Shown here one piece after another: positions 14,019-19,898 of a stretch of DNA of 19,898 nt (its first letter is position 1; the number at the start of each line of letters is the position of its first letter). The notes beneath the pieces are model-generated. The model was not told the DNA's origin, did no database searches, and saw nothing but the letters and a program-made list of their open reading frames with translations. The position numbers and the translations under genes are program-made. The DNA is from Bacteroidales bacterium. GTDB lineage: Bacteria; Bacteroidota; Bacteroidia; Bacteroidales; F082. Where the stretch lies: positions 1 to 19,898 of the forward strand of contig JAOZNY010000027.1 in the NCBI GenBank assembly GCA_029933565.1, read 5' to 3'.

Positions 14019-14396
14019 ATGAAAATTAATAGATACGTTGACATTTCAACAATCGACAGAGAAGCCAAAAAAGACTACATCGACCGTCACTCACCATTTG
14101 TACATTGTGAGGCATCTGCAAAAGCAGGAGAAAAATTCACAGTAACTGTAAAAATGGGTGATGAGTACAAACATCCTGATGATTTTGACCATTATATTGC
14201 ATGGGTTCAAATATGGAATGGTGAGAATATGCTGGCACAAACAAATTTTACTGCCGGAGCCATGGGAAATCAACCTGCACATGCTGAAGTTGATTTCAAG
14301 ATTGTCCCTCAAAAGAATCTTAAATTAACTGCAATGGCATTTTGCACTAAGCACGGCCTATGGCAAAGCGAAGAAGTTGTTGTTGAGGTTGGATAA
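14019..14396 (+). CDS. Superoxide reductase (neelaredoxin type, class II)
   Basis: A 125-aa iron protein that reduces superoxide to hydrogen peroxide without making oxygen, typical of anaerobes, cytoplasmic. It has only the catalytic Fe(His)4Cys domain; the N-terminal desulforedoxin domain is absent. Ligands by alignment to P. furiosus superoxide reductase: H24 (DRHSPFV), H52 and H58 (KHPDDFDHYIAW), and C109 and H112 (FCTKHGLWQSE). The residues before the first His are D22-R23, where the family normally has Glu-Lys (EKHVP); both were shown to matter for catalysis in other enzymes. Its own promoter and terminator make it a single-gene unit. Confidence 0.9.
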   Translation: MKINRYVDISTIDREAKKDYIDRHSPFVHCEASAKAGEKFTVTVKMGDEYKHPDDFDHYIAWVQIWNGENMLAQTNFTAGAMGNQPAHAEVDFKIVPQKNLKLTAMAFCTKHGLWQSEEVVVEVG

Positions 14397-14422
14397 AAAA
14401 TATTTATTACTCTTTATAAATC

Positions 14423-14449
14423 AAGGGAGCCGTTTGGTTCCCTTTTTTT
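14423..14449 (+). terminator. Rho-independent terminator of the superoxide reductase gene
   Basis: AAGGGAGCC-GTTT-GGTTCCCTT forms a 9-bp stem with one G/T pair and a 4-base loop, followed by an uninterrupted T-run to 14449. It lies 27 bp after the stop codon. Confidence 0.88.
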
Positions 14450-14545
14450 ATTTGACATAATCCAACAATTAATATGCGAATAGTATTAGCGCATTAGCGG
14501 CTACTAATAATAAACACTCGATATTAAACCATTCGTGCTTTTTAT

Positions 14546-14553
14546 TAATTTTG
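14546..14553 (+). promoter_or_regulatory. -7 promoter box (TAATTTTG) for ileS
   Basis: Exact TAnnTTTG match 40 bp upstream of the ileS ATG and well past the preceding terminator. No TTG at -33. Between 14450 and 14545 I see a short repeated ATTAGCG (14483-14498 region) and nothing else. No T-box is visible. Confidence 0.45.
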
Positions 14554-14593
14554 CAGCCAATTTTTTTATACACATTATTTTAGGATCTTTTAA

Positions 14594-17500
14594 ATGGCAG
14601 CCAAATATCAGGAATATAAACACCTAAATCTAACCGGCATTGCTGAAACGGTTGGAAAATACTGGGAAGAAAATGATATTTTCCAAAAAAGTATGGACAT
14701 CCGCAAAGGCAACGAAAACTTCGTGTTTTACGAAGGCCCACCCTCTGCTAATGGCGTACCGGGAATTCATCATGTTATGGCAAGAGCCATTAAAGATTTG
14801 TTTTGCCGTTACCAAACACAAAAAGGAAAATACGTTGAACGAAAAGCCGGATGGGATACACATGGTCTTCCGGTAGAAATTAGCGTTGAAAAAACTCTTG
14901 GAATTACTAAAGAAGATATTGGCAAAAAAATTAGTGTAGAAGAATACAATAAAGCTTGTAGGATAGAGGTTTTGAAATACAAAGACCAGTGGGACGATCT
15001 TACCAAACAAATGGGCTATTGGGTAGATCTTGATAATCCCTACATTACCTTCGACAATAAATATATTGAATCGGTTTGGTATTTATTAAAAAAACTTTTT
15101 GACAAAGACCTTCTTTATAAAGGATACTCTATTCAGCCATATTCACCAGCGGCAGGAACAGGTCTAAGTACACATGAAATTAATCAACCGGGATGTTATC
15201 AGGATGTTTCGGACACCACTGCTGTTGCCCAGTTTAAAATTATTAAGGAAGAAGCTGCTCATAAAATATTTGATGGTGTTGAAACCGATTTGTATTTAAT
15301 TGCATGGACAACCACGCCATGGACACTACCTTCGAACACAGCACTTGCGGTAGGCGACAAAATTGACTATGTAAAAGTAAAAACTTTTAATGCCTATACC
15401 GGTGAACCGATTACTGTAGTTCTTGCCAAGGAAAGACTAAGTGCATATTTCAAAAAGGAAAATAAAGATCTCTCTTTTGAGGAATATAAATTAGGCGACA
15501 AAAAAATACCATTTCAAGTTATTGGCGAATGCAAAGGATTTGAACTTACCGGTATTTCTTACGAACAATTATTCCCATGGATAAAACTAATAGGCAAGGC
15601 TTTTGAAGTTATTCCGGGCGACTTTGTAACAACAGAAGACGGTACTGGGATTGTCCATATTGCCCCTACTTTTGGTGCCGACGACGACAGGGTAGCCAAA
15701 GCAATGGGTATTGCTCCATTAATATTAATTGACAAAACGGGTGAAAAAAGGCCCATGGTCGATTTGCAAGGAAGATTTTTTAATATTGATAAACTTGATG
15801 ATGAGTTTGTTGCCAAGAATGTTAATGTAGATAAGTATTCAGAATTTGCAGGACGCTATGTTAAGAATGCCTACGACGAAACTCTTACCGATAAAGATGT
15901 CACACTTGATATTGATCTTTCGGTAAACCTAAAAAAACGTGGAATGGCTTTTAAAATTGAAAAGCATGTTCACAACTACCCTCATTGCTGGAGAACTGAT
16001 AAGCCAATACTTTATTATCCACTCGATTCATGGTTTGTAAAAACAACCATGCTTAAAGATAGGATGATTGAACTTAACAAAACCATTAACTGGAAACCAA
16101 AGTCAACAGGTGAAGGCCGTTTTGGTAACTGGCTCGAAAACCTACAGGACTGGAACCTTTCGCGCTCACGATTTTGGGGAGTGCCTATCCCAATTTGGGT
16201 AACTGAAGACAGAAATGAAATTAAAACAATTGGCTCTGCCGAAGAGTTAAAAACTGAAATTGAGAAATCGGTGGTTGCCGGGTTTATGGAAGAGAACTCC
16301 TTAAAGGATTTCGAACCTGGCAATATGTCAAAAGAGAACTATGAGACCTTTGATTTTCACCGCCCTTACGTCGACAAAATCATTCTGATTTCCGATTCAG
16401 GAAAGAAAATGTTACGTGAACCATCGCTAATTGATGTTTGGTTTGATTCGGGCTCAATGCCTTATGCACAGTTCCATTATCCTTTTGAAAACAAAGAAGT
16501 ATTTGAAAATAATTTCCCGGCCGATTTTATTGCTGAGGGTGTTGACCAGACACGAGGTTGGTTTTTTACGCTACATGCAATAGCCACCATGCTTTTCGAC
16601 TCGGTTGCTTATAAAAATGTAGTTTCCAACGGTCTTGTTTTGGACAAGGCAGGAAATAAAATGTCGAAGCGCCTTGGCAATGCTGTCAACCCTTTTGAAA
16701 CCATTGGCAAGTTTGGACCCGATGCCACACGCTGGTATATGATTACCAACTCACAGCCATGGGACAATCTAAAATTTGACATAAAAGGAATTGACGAGGT
16801 TAGAAGAAAATTTCTTGGAACCCTCTATAATACCTATGCTTTTTTCGCACTTTATGCAAATATTGATGGCTTTACTTACAGCGAAGATGAAATTCCGGTT
16901 AGCGAACGCACCGAACTTGACAGATGGGTACTTTCGGAGTTAAACTCACTTATAAAAGAAGTTGACGACGCATATTCCAATTATGAACCAACAAAGGCAG
17001 GACGTGCCATTCAGTATTTTGTAAACGAACACCTTAGCAACTGGTACGTACGTCTTTCGAGAAGACGCTTCTGGAAAGGTAGCTATTCAAAAGATAAAAC
17101 TGAAGCTTATCAAACTTTATACAGATGCATGGAGGTTGTAGCCCAACTTTCATCACCCATTATTCCTTTCTTCGCCGACAGGCTATTCATGGATTTGAAT
17201 AGTGTAAGTAAAAAGCATGAGCATTTGTCAATCCACCTTAGTGATTTCCCTATTGCCGACAAGAAACTGATAGATAAAAACCTTGAAGAACGCATGGATG
17301 TGGCACAAAAAGTTTCTTCCATGGCTCTTTCATTAAGAAAGAAAAGCAACATTAGAGTTCGACAACCATTGAATAAAATTATGATTCCAGTACTAACTTC
17401 ACATTTTAAGGAAGTTGTACAATCCATAGAAGACCTAATTTTGTCGGAGATTAATGTAAAAGGAATTGAATACCTAACTGAAGATTCAGGGATACTTGTA

Positions 17501-18028
17501 AAACGGATAAAACCAAACTTCAAAAGTCTTGGACCTAAATATGGCAAAATGATGAAGCAGATTGCTGCCGAAGTTAATCAGTTTGGGCAAGACCAAATTA
17601 AACAACTTGAAAATGAAGGTCTGATAAAAATCAGCATCGATGGTAATGATGTTGAAGTGGGTATTGAAGATGTTGAGATTTCTACTCAGGATATTCCGGG
17701 CTGGAGTGTAGCAAACCAAAACGACCTGACTGTTGCCCTCGACATTACAATTACTGATGAATTAAAAAAAGAAGGGCTTGCACGCGAACTGGTAAACAGG
17801 ATACAGAATTATCGCAAGGAAAATGGCTTTGAAGTTACCGATAGGATTAAAGTAAGAATTGCAAACTCTGAGAAAACTGATGAGGCGTTTAAGGATTTTA
17901 ATGATTATATTTGTAGCGAAACTCTGGCAACTATTGAATTTGATGCCCTTGAAAACTTCGAGACTTTTGTTGAGTTTTTACTAGTAGATGAAATAATAGC
18001 AAAACTTAGTATTGAAAAAGATCTTTAA
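14594..18028 (+). CDS. ileS: Isoleucyl-tRNA synthetase (long, IleRS2-like) with GIHH signature
   Basis: Charges tRNA-Ile; class I synthetase, cytoplasm. The 1144 residues fit the long bacterial/eukaryote-like form. In order: FYEGPPSANGVPGIHH (45-60) with the signature at 57-60; GWDTHGLPVE; editing (CP1) domain with WTTTPWTLPSNTA (238-250) and GTGIVHIAPTFGADD (350-364); WNLSRSRFWGVPIP; WFDSGSMPY; GVDQTRGWFFTLH; KMSKR (689-693); the anticodon-binding helical domain with LDRWVLSELNSL and LSNWYVRLSRRRFW; and a long C-terminal extension. The first signature is GIHH, not HIGH: the first and third residues are exchanged, as in the IleRS2 variants reported to be highly resistant to mupirocin. First gene of the series ileS - TraR/DksA-like - lspA. 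Confidence 0.95.
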   Translation: MAAKYQEYKHLNLTGIAETVGKYWEENDIFQKSMDIRKGNENFVFYEGPPSANGVPGIHHVMARAIKDLFCRYQTQKGKYVERKAGWDTHGLPVEISVEKTLGITKEDIGKKISVEEYNKACRIEVLKYKDQWDDLTKQMGYWVDLDNPYITFDNKYIESVWYLLKKLFDKDLLYKGYSIQPYSPAAGTGLSTHEINQPGCYQDVSDTTAVAQFKIIKEEAAHKIFDGVETDLYLIAWTTTPWTLPSNTALAVGDKIDYVKVKTFNAYTGEPITVVLAKERLSAYFKKENKDLSFEEYKLGDKKIPFQVIGECKGFELTGISYEQLFPWIKLIGKAFEVIPGDFVTTEDGTGIVHIAPTFGADDDRVAKAMGIAPLILIDKTGEKRPMVDLQGRFFNIDKLDDEFVAKNVNVDKYSEFAGRYVKNAYDETLTDKDVTLDIDLSVNLKKRGMAFKIEKHVHNYPHCWRTDKPILYYPLDSWFVKTTMLKDRMIELNKTINWKPKSTGEGRFGNWLENLQDWNLSRSRFWGVPIPIWVTEDRNEIKTIGSAEELKTEIEKSVVAGFMEENSLKDFEPGNMSKENYETFDFHRPYVDKIILISDSGKKMLREPSLIDVWFDSGSMPYAQFHYPFENKEVFENNFPADFIAEGVDQTRGWFFTLHAIATMLFDSVAYKNVVSNGLVLDKAGNKMSKRLGNAVNPFETIGKFGPDATRWYMITNSQPWDNLKFDIKGIDEVRRKFLGTLYNTYAFFALYANIDGFTYSEDEIPVSERTELDRWVLSELNSLIKEVDDAYSNYEPTKAGRAIQYFVNEHLSNWYVRLSRRRFWKGSYSKDKTEAYQTLYRCMEVVAQLSSPIIPFFADRLFMDLNSVSKKHEHLSIHLSDFPIADKKLIDKNLEERMDVAQKVSSMALSLRKKSNIRVRQPLNKIMIPVLTSHFKEVVQSIEDLILSEINVKGIEYLTEDSGILVKRIKPNFKSLGPKYGKMMKQIAAEVNQFGQDQIKQLENEGLIKISIDGNDVEVGIEDVEISTQDIPGWSVANQNDLTVALDITITDELKKEGLARELVNRIQNYRKENGFEVTDRIKVRIANSEKTDEAFKDFNDYICSETLATIEFDALENFETFVEFLLVDEIIAKLSIEKDL

Positions 18029-18085
18029 AAAATAAGATTACATTTTTTTTATAATTAATATTTTTCACTATATTTAACACCTTAT

Positions 18086-18093
18086 TATATTTG
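18086..18093 (+). promoter_or_regulatory. -7 promoter box (TATATTTG) for the TraR/DksA-like gene and lspA
   Basis: Exact TAnnTTTG match 20 bp upstream of the ATG at 18114. No clear -33 element or ileS terminator is seen, so readthrough from ileS remains possible. Confidence 0.45.
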
Positions 18094-18113
18094 ACAATTT
18101 AAAAGAAGAAATC

Positions 18114-18524
18114 ATGAGCGAGAATAGCAATGAAAGATTGAAAACAAAATATACTGACGCTGAATTACAGGAATTTAAGGATTTAATTGACAGTAAATTA
18201 AAGGATGCCAGAGAAGACCTTGACCTACTAACTGAAGCATATTCAAATAACAGCGAACACGGAACTAACGACACTTCGCCAACATTTAAAGTTTTGGAAG
18301 AAGGACAACAGGTGCTTTCAAAAGAAGAAAACAGCCGATTGGCAGCCCGTCAGCTTAGGTTTATCCAAAACCTTGAGAATGCCCTTGTGCGTATTGAAAA
18401 CAGAACTTTTGGTATTTGCAGGGTAACAGGTAAATTAATCAGCAAGGAGAGGTTACGGGCAGTACCACATGCTACTTTAAGTATTGATGCCAAACTTAAT
18501 CAGAGCAAACAAAAAAAAATCTAA
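18114..18524 (+). CDS. TraR/DksA family protein with degenerate zinc finger
   Basis: A 136-aa protein with a coiled-coil N-terminal half (~13-95: ELQEFKDLIDSKLKDAREDLDLL, then EENSRLAARQLRFIQNLENAL) and a C-terminal finger segment, FGICRVTGKLISKERLRAVPHATLSIDAK (99-127; given in outline). The family binds the RNA polymerase secondary channel and, with ppGpp, changes transcription. In canonical DksA four Cys bind zinc; here only C102 remains, and the acidic DxxDxA tip motif of DksA is not seen (the tip reads EHGTNDTSPTF). Such single-Cys forms appear common in Bacteroidota. The gene follows ileS and precedes lspA by 14 bp, so the two likely share a transcript. Confidence 0.88.
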   Translation: MSENSNERLKTKYTDAELQEFKDLIDSKLKDAREDLDLLTEAYSNNSEHGTNDTSPTFKVLEEGQQVLSKEENSRLAARQLRFIQNLENALVRIENRTFGICRVTGKLISKERLRAVPHATLSIDAKLNQSKQKKI

Positions 18525-18538
18525 ATAACAAATTTTAA

Positions 18539-19150
18539 TTGAAGAAGTCACTTCTCATCATTTTACTGGTATTAATTTTCGACCAGATACTTAAAGTATG
18601 GATTAAACTCAACATGACTATTGGTGAGGAAATACCTGTGCTTGGAAACTGGTTTAACCTGTATTTTACTGAAAATAATGGCATGGCCTTCGGTATGCAA
18701 CTTGGTGGTGAGTGGGGTAAACTGTCGCTAAGCATTTTCCGCATACTTGCAATTATTGCTATTGGTATCTATATTTATATGCTAACAAAACGCAAAGCAA
18801 GTAATGGATTGATTCTTAGTATTTCAATGATTATGGCAGGTGCACTGGGAAACATTCTCGACTCTGCATTTTACGGACTTATTTTCACCCAAAGTTCATA
18901 CCACACTGTTGCCGAACTAACTTCATTTGGAAATGGATACGCAAGTGCTTTGCACGGAAAAGTTGTCGATATGCTTTATTTTCCCATAATTGATATTACA
19001 CAGACCGATGCCCCATGGATGCCCTCATTTTTATTTGGCTACGACAATCATTTTATTTTCTTCAGGCCAATTTTTAACATCGCCGATTCGGCAATAACAA
19101 TTGGTGTTACATGGTTGCTTATTTTTGAGAGGAAGCATTTGAAGTTATAG
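18539..19150 (+). CDS. lspA: Lipoprotein signal peptidase (signal peptidase II)
   Basis: Cleaves the signal peptide of lipid-modified prolipoproteins in the inner membrane. The 203 residues contain four hydrophobic segments and the family motifs: FDQILKVWIK (14-23), ENNGMAFGM (45-53), GALGNILDSAFYG (101-113), the first catalytic Asp in GKVVDML (D144) and the second in FNIADSAITIG (D183). The spacing between the two Asp (39) is longer than in E. coli because of a loop after D144. The start is TTG at 18539: an in-frame TAA directly precedes it, and later ATG codons would cut off the first membrane segment. Likely co-transcribed with the TraR/DksA-like gene; its substrates include the lipoproteins encoded at 11390 and 19471. 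Confidence 0.93.
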   Translation: MKKSLLIILLVLIFDQILKVWIKLNMTIGEEIPVLGNWFNLYFTENNGMAFGMQLGGEWGKLSLSIFRILAIIAIGIYIYMLTKRKASNGLILSISMIMAGALGNILDSAFYGLIFTQSSYHTVAELTSFGNGYASALHGKVVDMLYFPIIDITQTDAPWMPSFLFGYDNHFIFFRPIFNIADSAITIGVTWLLIFERKHLKL

Positions 19151-19191
19151 TAACTTTATGCTTAGCAATACTTTATTATACCAATATATAC

Positions 19192-19446
19192 CTATACAAC
19201 AATCCTGAAATGCCTTGAGTTCCTAATTACCAAATCATTGTTTTTAATGGGTTTGTTCTGTTTTTTACAAGCACTACAAGCCGCCAACATCTGCATTCCC
19301 ATCGAATTGCCTATTTTATCCAATAACTGAAATTGCTCAATATTATCTCTATCTCTAAAATCATTGAACGGACAGTTTACAGATTTCCTGTTATAAATGC
19401 AGCGATGCATTAGTCCTGAAATTTTAAGCCAGTTTAATTCTGTCAT
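19192..19446 (-). CDS. Small hypothetical protein with CxxC
   Basis: An 84-aa frame I do not recognise. It has a Cys-containing N-terminal half (C16, C25 in MHRCIYNRKSVNCPFNDFRD), a helix (EQFQLLDKIGNSMGMQ) and an AACSACKK motif (C57, C60). The pattern C-x8-C ... C-x2-C may bind metal or be redox-active (inference). The start lies 24 bp after the stop of the Cys-rich lipoprotein gene, on the same strand, which suggests an operon. It is convergent with lspA, with a 41-bp gap and no obvious terminator. Confidence 0.5.
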   Translation of the reverse strand: MTELNWLKISGLMHRCIYNRKSVNCPFNDFRDRDNIEQFQLLDKIGNSMGMQMLAACSACKKQNKPIKNNDLVIRNSRHFRIVV

Positions 19447-19470
19447 GATTTTAGTTTATAAATTTGCTGT

Positions 19471-19898
19471 TTAATTGTTTTCCTTTTCAAAAGTCACTGT
19501 CCAGTTATCTGGAATTTTTGGAACGCTTACCCAATTATACGAATAAGCATAACTTTTACAAGTCCCACAACTATTCACGACTAACTTATAATGATAATTT
19601 TCTTGCTTTTCCTGCCTACTCACCTCCCTTATGAATTTCACTTCACATTGACCATCTGCAAAATAGCCAAGTAAAGAATGATTATTAAAATCAATAACTG
19701 GAAGAGTACATTTTAATTGTCCGCTTATAGTATCAGTAAATAATTGTATAAAAGTTGAGTCATCATTTATTACAAACTCCTTTTGGTCAGATATTGGTTC
19801 ACATTCAATACCAACCGAATTTTCGACAATCCCTTTGTTTTCATCCTCACCCCAACATTTAGGGCTTTTGGAACAAGAAAAAGATAGCCCGACAGTTA
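19471..19898 (-). CDS. Cysteine-rich lipoprotein, 5' end outside the window
   Basis: About 142 codons are open from the right edge to the stop at 19471; the true start is beyond the window. The first visible residues, TVGLSFSCSKSPKCW, look like the end of a lipoprotein signal peptide with lipobox LSFSC. The mature part is soluble and has seven Cys, counting the lipidated one: KCW, IECEP, LKCTL, GQCEV and NSCGTCKS. It ends in WTVTFEKENN. I recognise no family. The number of Cys outside the membrane hints at disulfides or metal binding. It precedes the small CxxC protein by 24 bp. Confidence 0.65.
   Translation of the reverse strand, partial: TVGLSFSCSKSPKCWGEDENKGIVENSVGIECEPISDQKEFVINDDSTFIQLFTDTISGQLKCTLPVIDFNNHSLLGYFADGQCEVKFIREVSRQEKQENYHYKLVVNSCGTCKSYAYSYNWVSVPKIPDNWTVTFEKENN

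Noticed and set aside
14450..14545. Possible T-box or other riboswitch ahead of ileS
   Set aside because: The space between the terminator and the promoter is short, the leader after the -7 box is only about 35 nt, and no T-box sequence or specifier hairpin is visible.
14639..15010. Frames on both strands within ileS
   Set aside because: They lie wholly inside a well-supported synthetase gene and show no protein features.
1..19898. CRISPR arrays, tRNA/rRNA genes, insertion sequences
   Set aside because: No regularly spaced repeats with unique spacers, no cloverleaf-like sequence and no transposase or rRNA sequence were recognised by eye on either strand.

Overview
The window looks like the chromosome of a low-GC member of the Bacteroidota, probably an anaerobic or oxygen-tolerant Bacteroidales/Marinilabiliales-type organism. 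Four things point there. Several secreted proteins end in the C-terminal sorting domain of the type IX secretion system (T9SS). Ten or more genes have the Bacteroidota -7 promoter box TAnnTTTG upstream. Ribosome binding regions are A-rich, mostly without Shine-Dalgarno motifs. The gene order ileS - TraR/DksA-like - lspA is one I associate with this phylum. Oxygen handling by a superoxide reductase fits an anaerobic lifestyle. No phage, transposase, CRISPR array or tRNA/rRNA gene was recognised.

Layout. 1-5000: the N-terminal part of a gingipain-family (C25) protease that runs off the left edge, a seven-bladed beta-propeller T9SS cargo protein, lpxD (lipid A synthesis), and a DUF2271 protein with a T9SS tail. 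5000-7300: a hotdog thioesterase, a 7/8-bp tandem repeat, and an operon of a RhlE-type DEAD-box RNA helicase plus a GNAT acetyltransferase. 7400-10700: a Cys-rich DUF4395 membrane protein, a GT87-like membrane glycosyltransferase and an Rh-type ammonium channel, each with its own promoter. 10800-13330: a nitroreductase and a DUF6265-type lipoprotein in one operon whose likely leader is a two-hairpin inverted-repeat element, then pgi. 13400-19150 (plus strand): an unknown protein starting at TTG, superoxide reductase with a clear terminator, ileS, a TraR/DksA-like protein and lspA. 19190-19898: a small Cys-containing protein and the end of a Cys-rich lipoprotein, on the minus strand.

Most genes are housekeeping or envelope genes in short, often single-gene transcription units. 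The points most worth following are: the isoleucyl-tRNA synthetase carries GIHH instead of HIGH (the swapped signature linked to mupirocin hyper-resistance); the superoxide reductase has Asp-Arg-His where the family normally has Glu-Lys-His; the ammonium channel is of the Rh rather than the Amt type; and three genes have unusually long leaders containing hairpins or mini-ORFs. I did not find a clear multi-gene system that is wholly new.
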